DNA of 5,980 nt from Methanobacteriota archaeon (GTDB lineage Archaea > Thermoplasmatota > Poseidoniia > MGIII > CG-Epi1): contig PSPB01000038.1 of NCBI GenBank assembly GCA_003193815.1, positions 1 to 5,980 on the forward strand. The letters are read 5' to 3'. The translations under genes were made by a program, and so were the position numbers. Below are positions 1-5,782 of the stretch, piece by piece; position 1 is the first letter of the stretch; each line of letters starts with the position of its first letter. The notes below the pieces were generated by a model. The model saw only the letters and a list, made by a program, of their open reading frames with translations. It was not told the DNA's origin and ran no database searches.

Positions 1-66
1 GTGCTGGTCGCCCACGCTGGCGAAATCCACGCCGCGCAGTCCCGCCTTCGGGAGGTGGCAGGATGA
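1..66 (+). CDS. pntAA: NAD(P)+ transhydrogenase alpha subunit part 1 (PntAA), C-terminal end only
   Basis: Only the last 21 codons are in the window: an open frame from base 1 ends in TGA at 64-66. The visible peptide (VLVAHAGEIHAAQSRLREVAG) has the charged 'GEI/GEV' turn common near the C-terminus of split PntAA proteins, but it is too short to identify by itself. The assignment rests mainly on position: it lies directly upstream of pntAB and its stop overlaps the pntAB start in ATGA. In the family, PntAA is the soluble NAD(H)-binding domain I, related to alanine dehydrogenase, and it docks on the membrane part formed by PntAB and PntB. Separate pntAA and pntAB genes mark the three-subunit type, unlike the fused alpha subunit of E. 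coli. The 5' part lies outside the window. Confidence 0.75.
   Translation: MLVAHAGEIHAAQSRLREVAG
51..57 (+). promoter_or_regulatory. Ribosome binding site of pntAB
   Basis: GGAGGTG lies 5 bases before the ATG at 63 and inside the end of the upstream coding region. It is a strong match to the anti-Shine-Dalgarno sequence and supports the ATG at 63, which overlaps the upstream stop. Confidence 0.8.
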
Positions 67-377
67 TTGAGCTGACGCTGGCGGCGCTGGTCGCGGCGGT
101 GACGGTCTTCGTGCTCGCCATCTTTCTCGGCTTCGAGATTATCAGCAAGGTGCCGCCGACGCTGCACACCCCGCTCATGAGCGGTGCGAACGCGATTTCC
201 GGCATCACCGTCGTCGGCGCGCTGATGCTGAGCAACGTCGCGCTCACCGACGGCAACGCGCCGCTGGCAGCGAAGCTGGCGTTCGTGGCGCTGGTGCTGG
301 CGACGATTAACGCCGTCGGCGGCTTTCTCGTAACCAACCGCATGCTGCAGATGATTGCCGGCCGGAGGCGCAAGTGA
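63..377 (+). CDS. pntAB: NAD(P)+ transhydrogenase alpha subunit part 2 (PntAB)
   Basis: This 104-residue integral membrane protein is the small membrane subunit of proton-translocating transhydrogenase. With PntB it forms the proton channel (domain II). The family hallmark runs through residues 21-48 (FLGFEIISKVPP followed by LHTPLMSGANAISGI). Three hydrophobic segments are visible, at about 4-26, 43-62 and 68-90, and the protein ends in a basic tail (RRRK) that should lie in the cytoplasm. The length is normal for the split form. His35, in LHTPLM, aligns as I recall with the channel histidine of the Thermus alpha-2 subunit. The ATG overlaps the pntAA stop by 4 bases (ATGA) and has a GGAGG site, and the 3' end overlaps pntB by 4 bases (GTGA), so translation of the three genes is probably coupled. 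No regulatory site is visible because the operon start lies outside the window. Confidence 0.95.
   Translation: MIELTLAALVAAVTVFVLAIFLGFEIISKVPPTLHTPLMSGANAISGITVVGALMLSNVALTDGNAPLAAKLAFVALVLATINAVGGFLVTNRMLQMIAGRRRK
364..368 (+). promoter_or_regulatory. Ribosome binding site of pntB
   Basis: GGAGG sits 5 bases before the GTG at 374. It decides the start: the GTG overlaps the pntAB stop as GTGA, and the next residues (IDAAIWDIGYLVAALL) lead straight into the first membrane helix. Confidence 0.8.
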
Positions 378-1798
378 TAGACGCCGCAATCTGGGATATC
401 GGCTATCTCGTGGCGGCGCTGCTCTTTATCCTGGGGCTGAAGAAGCTGGGCCACCCGCGCACCGCGCCGACCGGCAATCTCTACGGCGCGAGCGGGATGC
501 TACTCGCCGTCATCGTGACGCTGGCGCGCATCCAGTTGGAGACCGGCATCCTGGGCTGGGAGCTCATCGTCGGCGGGCTTGCACTCGGCGCGCTCATCGG
601 CACCTGGATGGCGCTGCGGGTCGAGATGACCGGCATGCCCGAGATGGTCGCGCTCTTCAACGGCTTCGGCGGCGGCGCGTCGGCGCTGGTCGCGCTCTCG
701 GAAGTGCTGGGCCGCCTTGCGGAGGGCAACATCCCCGAAGGCGTTCCGCTCTACGCGACTTGGATAGCGATTGGCCTTTCGGGGCTGATCGGCTGGATTA
801 CGCTCTCCGGCAGCTTGGTGGCGATGATGAAGCTCAAGGGCGGCTTCAGTCTGCCGGGCGGCAAGTGGGTCAGGTTCCCGACCTGGGGGCCGCCATGGCT
901 CAACGTTGTGAAAGTGCTGCTGCTCATCGCCAGTTTCGGCTTCATCTGGCTCTCAATCCAGGAGCCAACCAACGTGCAGTGGATTTACGGACTGATTGGC
1001 TGCGCATCGCTGCTCGGCATCCTGTTCGTGCTCCCGATAGGCGGCGCCGATATGCCGGTCGTCGTCAGCCTGCTCAATTCGCTCTCCGGCATCGCCGCCG
1101 CGTTCACCGGCTTCGTGCTAATGAACAACGTGCTGATTATCGCCGGCTCGATGGTCGGCGCGGCGGGGCTCATCCTGACCTTCATCATGTGCAAGGCGAT
1201 GAATCGCGAGCTGCGCGACGTGCTCTTCAAGGCGTTCGGCGGCAGCAGCGACCGCGAAACGGTCACTCGCACGAAAGTCGGCAGCGACCCTGACGAGGTG
1301 GCGATGCTCTGTGACGGCATCTCGAAATGCATTATCGTCCCCGGCTACGGAATGGCGGTCTCGCAGTGCCAGCATCAGGTTCGCGAGTTTGCCGAGATTC
1401 TCGAGACGCGCGACTGTGAAGTCAAGTACGGCATCCACCCGGTCGCGGGGCGCATGCCAGGTCACATGAACGTGCTGCTGGCTGAGGCGAACGTGCCCTA
1501 CGAGCAGCTGATTGAGCTGGAGCACATTAACTCCGAGTTTGCCGAGACCGACGTGGTGCTGGTTGTCGGCGCGAACGACACCGTCAACCCCGCTGCGCGC
1601 AGCGGCGAGGGACCGCTGGCAGGCATGCCCATCCTGGACGTCGACAAGGCGCGCGTGGTCGTGATGGTCAAGCGGTCGCTCTCGGTCGGCTACGCCGGCG
1701 TCGACAACGACCTGTTCTACGAGGACAACACGATGATGCTCTTCGGCGACGGCAAGGAAATGATGACGCAGCTGGTCCAGGCGATGAAGGAGCTATAG
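374..1798 (+). CDS. pntB: NAD(P)+ transhydrogenase beta subunit (PntB)
   Basis: This 474-residue beta subunit is full length for the family. Residues 1-280 hold about nine membrane helices (roughly 10-23, 37-53, 60-81, 92-112, 127-151, 174-195, 203-222, 226-251 and 254-276). Residues 290-474 form the soluble NADP(H)-binding domain III. Visible family motifs are GGADMPVVVSLLNSLSG (223-239), GYGMAV (324-329, dinucleotide-binding loop), HPVAGRMPGHMNVLLAEAN (355-373), GANDTVNPAA (399-408, with Asp402 matching the conserved coupling aspartate) and KRSLSVGYAG (433-442, expected to contact the NADP 2'-phosphate). Asn96, in ALFNGFGGG, stands where E. coli has channel residue His91. With PntAA and PntAB it uses the proton gradient to drive NADH-to-NADP+ hydride transfer. 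It starts with GTG inside the pntAB stop (GTGA). Its last two codons and stop overlap the end of the convergent rad50 gene. Confidence 0.97.
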   Translation: MIDAAIWDIGYLVAALLFILGLKKLGHPRTAPTGNLYGASGMLLAVIVTLARIQLETGILGWELIVGGLALGALIGTWMALRVEMTGMPEMVALFNGFGGGASALVALSEVLGRLAEGNIPEGVPLYATWIAIGLSGLIGWITLSGSLVAMMKLKGGFSLPGGKWVRFPTWGPPWLNVVKVLLLIASFGFIWLSIQEPTNVQWIYGLIGCASLLGILFVLPIGGADMPVVVSLLNSLSGIAAAFTGFVLMNNVLIIAGSMVGAAGLILTFIMCKAMNRELRDVLFKAFGGSSDRETVTRTKVGSDPDEVAMLCDGISKCIIVPGYGMAVSQCQHQVREFAEILETRDCEVKYGIHPVAGRMPGHMNVLLAEANVPYEQLIELEHINSEFAETDVVLVVGANDTVNPAARSGEGPLAGMPILDVDKARVVVMVKRSLSVGYAGVDNDLFYEDNTMMLFGDGKEMMTQLVQAMKEL

Positions 1799-1802
1799 CT
1801 CC
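1789..1802. repeat. Perfect 14-base palindrome at the convergent pntB/rad50 ends
   Basis: The sequence GGAGCTATAGCTCC is identical on both strands. It contains GAG-CTA-TAG (Glu-Leu-stop) of pntB on the + strand and the same three codons of rad50 on the - strand, so the two reading frames overlap by 6 bases (1793-1798). As RNA it could fold into a 5-bp stem with a 4-base loop on either transcript. No T-rich tract follows on either side, so it is not a standard intrinsic terminator. There is no intergenic space for a separate terminator, so each transcript must run into the other gene. Confidence 0.85.
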
Positions 1803-3889
1803 CGCAACACGGTCCCCCGCTCGTCGTCCAGCACCAGTTCCCAGACGTGCGGCAAGTGGTCCTTGATGGACTCGATATGTGTCACCAGGATTACCTGTCC
1901 GACTGACTGCGCCATGCGCTCGAGCCCTTCCAGCACCCGCCGCTGCCGCAGCTCATCCTGTGACCCCAGCACTTCATCGAGCACGACCAGCCCCATCTCG
2001 GTCCCGGCGCGTTCGGCCAGCAGCTGTGAGATGCTCAACCGCAAGGCGAGGCTAAACGCATCAGCCTCGCCGCCCGAGAAGCGGTCGAGCGAATGCGCTT
2101 CGACCCCGTCGAACACCTTCAGGCTGTAGTCGCTGCCGTCAATCTCGACCTGCGTGTAGCGCCCGTCGGTGAGCTGCGCCAGCCGGCGCGAAGTGTGCGC
2201 CGCCAGCGTCGGGGCGATGCGGCTGGTGATGTGCGAGCGGAAGCCCTTCAGCAATTGCTCGAGCAGCCCGAACCGCTCCAGCTCGGTCTCAGCCTCGCTG
2301 ATTTGCGCCTGCGCGCGCTCCACCCGCTCGAGCTCGGCCTGCTTCGCCTTCACTCCATCACCGGCTCGCGCCAGCTCGCCGCGGTGCCGCTCGAGCGCCA
2401 GCTTCGCCTCCGACAGCGCGGCCACCACTGCCTCGCGCTGCTGCCGGGCGCGGGCGTGCGCCTGCGGGTCGAATTCCAGCTTCGCGAGCGCCGCCAGCGC
2501 CGCTTCCTGCTCGGTGCGGGCCGCCTGCTCTCTTGCCTGCAGCTCTGCCAGCTGCTGCTCCAGCTCGGGCTTGCGCGCCAGCGCCTGCTCAAGGTCGCGC
2601 AGCCGCGCCAGCTGCGCCGCGTGCGCCGCTTCCGCGCCGCGCAGTTTCTCTTCCTGCTTGCCGAGCGCCGCCCCGCGGCTGTCGGTCGCCTTGCTGGTTT
2701 GTGCCAGCGTCTCCAGCGCTGCGCTAGTTTCCCGCTGCTGCTGCTCGATCGCCTCGATTTCGCCCGCGATGCGCTCCATTAGCGCCGCGCCATGCTCGCC
2801 AAGCGGCCGCTCGCAGGTGGGGCATTCGCTCTCGGCGCCCAGTTCGCGAATCTCTTGCAGGTGTTTTTGTCGGCTCGCCAGCTCGCGGCCGCTGGCCGCG
2901 AGCGCTGCATCCAATTTCCCCTTCCCAGCCGCCAGTTCCTGCAGTTTTTTTTCGACCGTAGCCTGCTTCTCCCGTAGCGCCGCCAGCTTCCCGGGAGCGT
3001 CGCTCGCGGCGGTCGCAGAACGGAGTTCAGCGGCCTCCTTTTCTTTTTTATAACTATCGTTAAGAGTTTTCTGCGCGTTCTGCAGCCGCTCCCCGGCCAG
3101 TTTCAGCACGCCCTGCGCCGCGTCGCGACGCTTCTCGGCTGTGCGATATTTCTCGGCGTTCGCCTCCACCTGCTCCCACGCATTGACCGCCTGTGCGTCC
3201 TGCTGCGTGGCCGTTTCGAGCGTGGCCTCCAGCGGCTTGCCCGCCTTTGTGAGCGCTGCGGAGCGCTCCTGCAGCTCCGCCAGCTCCGTTACGAGCCGCG
3301 GCTGGAGCGGCTCGCCGTCGCGCGCGATCAGTTGGCTGCGCAGCCCCTCCAGCCGGTTGCCCAGGTCGCGCTTCTGCTGCCGCGCCCGCTGGCCAGCGTC
3401 ACGCACGTCGGAAATCCCCAGCAGCCGCTCGACCGCCTGTCGGCGCGGCTCACTCGACATGCTGACGAACTTGTCCAGCTCGCCCTGCCGCGTGAAAATC
3501 GAAGCGTAGAATGTCTGGTAGTCCATCCGCAGCAGCCGCTCGGTGACATAGTCGGAGACCTCGCGCGCGCCTTCGGCCAGCAGCTCGTCGCCGCGCGCCA
3601 GTTCGGCGGTCGTCGACGACGGCTTCAGCACCCGCTCGAGCCGGAACGCTTCGCCGCCCAGGTCGAACTCCAGCCGCACCCGGCAGGCGTCGCTGGCGCC
3701 GATGGTGGCGACCGCCTCCGCGCGCGTGCGCACCGCCGGTGTCCCGTAGAGCGCCCACGCGACCGCCTCGAGCAGCGAAGACTTGCCGGCGCCGTTGTGG
3801 CCGACGATGCCGAGCAGCCCCTCGGGGAACTCCACCTGCAGGTGACGGATGGAGCGGTAGTTGCGGATGGCGAGCGAGCGCAGCCTCAC
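1793..3889 (-). CDS. rad50: DNA double-strand break repair ATPase Rad50
   Basis: This 698-residue SMC-like ATPase is the partner of Mre11 in break recognition, tethering and end processing. Domains in order are: the N-terminal ATPase half (about 1-160) with Walker A GHNGAGKS (30-37) and Q-loop TRQGELDKF (Gln135); a first coiled-coil arm (about 165-350) rich in Glu, Lys, Gln, Ala and Leu; the zinc hook CPTC (356-359), which joins two Rad50 molecules through Zn2+; a return arm (about 365-545); and the C-terminal ATPase half with signature FSGGEADAFSLALRLS (604-619), Walker B LVVLDE (634-639), D-loop GSQD (642-645) and the switch histidine in VTHIES (His671). The arms are about equal, near 190 residues each, so the protein is shorter than many archaeal Rad50s (around 850-900). 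An open frame continues upstream to 4114, but that part overlaps mre11 and is low-complexity Arg/Ala-rich. The GTG at 3889, inside the mre11 stop (GTGA) with GGAGG upstream, gives a proper MRLRSLAIRNYRSI start. Confidence 0.95.
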   Translation of the reverse strand: MRLRSLAIRNYRSIRHLQVEFPEGLLGIVGHNGAGKSSLLEAVAWALYGTPAVRTRAEAVATIGASDACRVRLEFDLGGEAFRLERVLKPSSTTAELARGDELLAEGAREVSDYVTERLLRMDYQTFYASIFTRQGELDKFVSMSSEPRRQAVERLLGISDVRDAGQRARQQKRDLGNRLEGLRSQLIARDGEPLQPRLVTELAELQERSAALTKAGKPLEATLETATQQDAQAVNAWEQVEANAEKYRTAEKRRDAAQGVLKLAGERLQNAQKTLNDSYKKEKEAAELRSATAASDAPGKLAALREKQATVEKKLQELAAGKGKLDAALAASGRELASRQKHLQEIRELGAESECPTCERPLGEHGAALMERIAGEIEAIEQQQRETSAALETLAQTSKATDSRGAALGKQEEKLRGAEAAHAAQLARLRDLEQALARKPELEQQLAELQAREQAARTEQEAALAALAKLEFDPQAHARARQQREAVVAALSEAKLALERHRGELARAGDGVKAKQAELERVERAQAQISEAETELERFGLLEQLLKGFRSHITSRIAPTLAAHTSRRLAQLTDGRYTQVEIDGSDYSLKVFDGVEAHSLDRFSGGEADAFSLALRLSISQLLAERAGTEMGLVVLDEVLGSQDELRQRRVLEGLERMAQSVGQVILVTHIESIKDHLPHVWELVLDDERGTVLREL

Positions 3890-5013
3890 GATTTGCCTCC
3901 GAGCAGCTCGCTGGCCTGCTGTAGCAGCCAGTCGCGCTCGGCCGGCTTTTGCAGGGGCTGGCCAGCCAGGTAGTCGCGGAACTCCTCCAGCAGCGTCCCG
4001 AGTTCGGGCGCCGCCTGCAGCTCGACGGTCGTGTCGCTGAACTCGGGGTTGAGCGCGTAGTTGATGGAGCCGCGGGCAGCTTGCAGGAGCGCCCGCCGGT
4101 CGACTGTGGACCACTCCTCGCGCGAGATATTCCAGACGCGCTGCCGGATTACCTTGTCGTCAGGGGCGGTCGCCTCGAGCTGCGTTAGCAGCCGTTCTGT
4201 CAGGCTGCTTCCGGCACCGGCAGTGCCCGCCTTATCCTGACAATCGTAGCTTAATGTAACGAATTGTCGGCACGTAATTTCGTAGTGCTCCACCTGCGGG
4301 CCGGGAAGCTCGACCATGGCGTAGCCTTTTGGCTCTTTTTCCTCGGAGAACGAGAAGCGCTCGTTCGAGCCGCAATACCAGGTGTTGTGTCCCAGCGCGG
4401 TGAATTCGTGGTAGTGCCCCAGCGCGACATAGTCCCAGCCGCCCTGCAGCGTCGCGTCGGGGAGCGCCGCCTGGTTCAGCTCGCTGTTGCGGAACTCCTT
4501 GATGCCCGAGACGGCGCCGTGCGTCACGAGCAGGTTCAGCTTCGCGTCGGGGTCGGATCGCGCTTCGCCGACGCGCTCCGCGAGCTGGCCTGAGTGGGCT
4601 ACGCCGGTGACGAGCAGGTCGCCGACGGCGATCTGCTCGGGCTTCCCCGTGAAGAGCGGGTGGATTCCGGGAATCCGCCGCAACAGCCGGAAGACGTGGC
4701 CGGTCTCGCGCAGCCGCGGCGTCTCGTGGTTACCGGCCACGATGATTGTCGGGAGCCCCGCTTGCGAGAGCCGGTGCAGCCCCTCGAGCGCGCGGTCGAT
4801 GGCGCGGTTGCTCGGCCGCACCCGGTCGAACAGGTCGCCGGCGTGGATGACCACGTCCGGCTTGGTGGCGATGGCTGCCGCAATCAGCCGGTCCCACGCC
4901 GCGTAAACATCGGCTTCGCGCAGGTTCAGCCCCGCGTCGGGTTCGCCTTCGGGGACGTGGCGGCTGTAGGCGCGGTATCCGAGATGGGTATCTGCGCAGT
5001 GGAAAATCTTCAC
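3886..5013 (-). CDS. mre11: DNA double-strand break repair nuclease Mre11
   Basis: This 375-residue Mn2+-dependent nuclease is the catalytic partner of Rad50 and trims and opens broken DNA ends. All five metallophosphoesterase motifs are intact: CADTHLGY (Asp8, His10), HAGDLFD (Asp60), AGNHE (Asn95, His96), VTHGAV (His165) and GHYHE (His200, His202). The capping segment includes CGSNERFSFSEE (214-225), typical of the family. The C-terminal helices (about 335-375) are where archaeal Mre11 binds the base of the Rad50 coiled coil. The chosen start is GTG at 5013, giving MKIFHCADTHLG, the usual family N-terminus. An ATG-started frame extends to 5319, but the extra 102 residues are low-complexity and would lie antisense to trmJ. 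No Shine-Dalgarno precedes the GTG. A TATA-like box lies at -26, which suggests a leaderless mRNA. It is the first gene of the mre11-rad50 operon. Confidence 0.95.
   Translation of the reverse strand: MKIFHCADTHLGYRAYSRHVPEGEPDAGLNLREADVYAAWDRLIAAAIATKPDVVIHAGDLFDRVRPSNRAIDRALEGLHRLSQAGLPTIIVAGNHETPRLRETGHVFRLLRRIPGIHPLFTGKPEQIAVGDLLVTGVAHSGQLAERVGEARSDPDAKLNLLVTHGAVSGIKEFRNSELNQAALPDATLQGGWDYVALGHYHEFTALGHNTWYCGSNERFSFSEEKEPKGYAMVELPGPQVEHYEITCRQFVTLSYDCQDKAGTAGAGSSLTERLLTQLEATAPDDKVIRQRVWNISREEWSTVDRRALLQAARGSINYALNPEFSDTTVELQAAPELGTLLEEFRDYLAGQPLQKPAERDWLLQQASELLGGKS
3896..3900 (-). promoter_or_regulatory. Ribosome binding site of rad50
   Basis: On the minus strand, GGAGG is followed by 6 bases and then the GTG at 3889. 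It lies inside the last codons of mre11 and fixes the rad50 start to the GTGA overlap rather than the longer upstream open frame. Confidence 0.8.
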
Positions 5014-5033
5014 GGGGGGCGAGCGTCCCGGGT

Positions 5034-5040
5034 CTATTAG
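5034..5040 (-). promoter_or_regulatory. Putative TATA-like promoter element of mre11-rad50
   Basis: On the minus strand CTAATAG occurs in a GC-rich context. Its TAATA core lies 26 to 22 bases upstream of the first base of the mre11 GTG. That is the usual distance from an archaeal TATA box to the transcription start if the mRNA begins at the start codon. No purine-rich BRE element is clear upstream. The reading is inference from position and local AT content. Confidence 0.5.
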
Positions 5041-5059
5041 GAATTCCGGCGGGCTAACC

Positions 5060-5066
5060 CTATTAC
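5060..5066 (+). promoter_or_regulatory. Putative TATA-like promoter element of trmJ
   Basis: CTATTAC is the AT-richest short stretch upstream of trmJ. Its TATTA core lies 26 to 22 bases before the ATG at 5087, the same spacing as the box for the divergent mre11. The ATG has no Shine-Dalgarno (the preceding bases are GCGACCC), so a leaderless transcript is likely. The rest of the 73-base gap (5014-5086) shows only a GAATTC palindrome at 5041-5046 and nothing else I can assign. Confidence 0.5.
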
Positions 5067-5086
5067 GCGGCGTTCGCTCGCGACCC

Positions 5087-5782
5087 ATGGCGACTATCGT
5101 GCTCGTCGAGCCGCAGCATCCCGGCAACGTCGGTGCCGTCGCGCGGGTGATGGCCAATTTCGGCTGCCGCGAGCTGCTGCTGGTTGGCGGCTGCGAGATT
5201 GACGACGACGCCATGGCGCGCGCCAAGGCGGGGCGGCCGCTGCTCGAAGCGACGCGACGCGTCGGCTCGCTCGCCGAAGCGCTGGCCGACGCGCCGCTTT
5301 CGGTCGCGACCAGCGGCATTGTCCCCGAAGGCGACAGCCGCTGGCAGCGCGAGCCGCACTCGGTCCGGGAGCTGCCCGACTTGCTTGACGGCCGCGAGCC
5401 GGCGCTGGTGTTTGGGCGCGAGAATCACGGGCTCGACCGCACCGAGCTGGCGCTCTGCGACCTGACGGTGCAGGTGCCGACCAGCCCGGAGCATCCGGTC
5501 CTGAACCTGTCGCACGCCGTCGGGATTCTGCTCTACGAACTTTTCAGTCGCGGCGTCTTCCAGCGCCCCTACCGCCCCGACATAATTCCCCGTCGGGAAG
5601 TGGACCTGCTGGTCGAGCGCATCATGGAGGCGGTGCGGGCGAGTCGCTTTGCCGAGCGACGGCTGCCGCGCGCCGAGACGACGCTGCGCCGCATCCTGGT
5701 ACGGGGTGAGATTGACGAATGGGATTATGAGACGCTGATGGGGATGTTCAAGGAGCTGCGGCCGCTGCGGAGGCGGACGTGA
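5087..5782 (+). CDS. trmJ: tRNA (cytidine/uridine-2'-O-)-methyltransferase, TrmJ-type SPOUT enzyme
   Basis: This 231-residue protein of the SpoU/TrmH class uses S-adenosylmethionine to methylate ribose 2'-OH groups; archaeal TrmJ acts at tRNA position 32. The three knot motifs are visible: motif 1 HPGNVGAVARVMANFG (11-26, with Asn14 and the catalytic-type Arg20), motif 2 LVFGRENHGL (107-116, Glu112) and motif 3 PVLNLSHAVGILLYEL (137-152), which forms the deep trefoil knot and SAM pocket. A charged helical tail (about 168-231) matches the C-terminal extension of TrmJ that helps bind tRNA. The ATG at 5087 gives MATIVLVEPQHPGN, the usual archaeal start. It is divergent from mre11 and apparently first in its operon, without a Shine-Dalgarno. 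Its stop overlaps the next gene as GTGA. The family call is firm. The exact target nucleotide is inferred, and other SpoU-class RNA targets remain possible. Confidence 0.9.
   Translation: MATIVLVEPQHPGNVGAVARVMANFGCRELLLVGGCEIDDDAMARAKAGRPLLEATRRVGSLAEALADAPLSVATSGIVPEGDSRWQREPHSVRELPDLLDGREPALVFGRENHGLDRTELALCDLTVQVPTSPEHPVLNLSHAVGILLYELFSRGVFQRPYRPDIIPRREVDLLVERIMEAVRASRFAERRLPRAETTLRRILVRGEIDEWDYETLMGMFKELRPLRRRT
5769..5773 (+). promoter_or_regulatory. Ribosome binding site of the P-loop gene after trmJ
   Basis: GGAGG lies 5 bases before the GTG at 5779, inside the last codons of trmJ. It favours this GTG over the in-frame GTG at 5788 and ATG at 5791. Confidence 0.7.

Noticed and set aside
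355..1293. A 312-residue plus-strand frame inside pntAB/pntB
   Set aside because: It is an Arg-rich out-of-frame reading of pntB, whose own frame carries all the family motifs.
1789..1802. Intrinsic terminator at the pntB/rad50 junction
   Set aside because: The palindrome could form a small hairpin, but neither strand has a following T-rich tract, so I list it as a palindrome only.
2093..3053. Long plus-strand open frames opposite rad50 (2093-2782 and 2169-3053)
   Set aside because: They are mirror frames of a GC-rich coiled-coil gene, with monotonous Leu/Arg/Gln or Ser/Ala/Cys composition and no domain motif.
3890..4114. A 75-residue N-terminal extension of rad50 in frame to an ATG at 4114
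   Set aside because: It lies wholly over mre11, is Arg/Ala-rich low-complexity sequence, precedes a normal Rad50 N-terminus, and the GTG at 3889 has a GGAGG site and GTGA overlap.
5041..5046. GAATTC palindrome as an operator in the divergent promoter region
   Set aside because: A single 6-base palindrome without extended dyad symmetry is expected by chance and is not enough to call an operator.
5014..5319. A 102-residue N-terminal extension of mre11 in frame to an ATG at 5319
   Set aside because: It would run antisense through the first 230 bases of trmJ, is Ser/Ala-rich and non-family sequence, and the GTG at 5013 gives the canonical Mre11 start.
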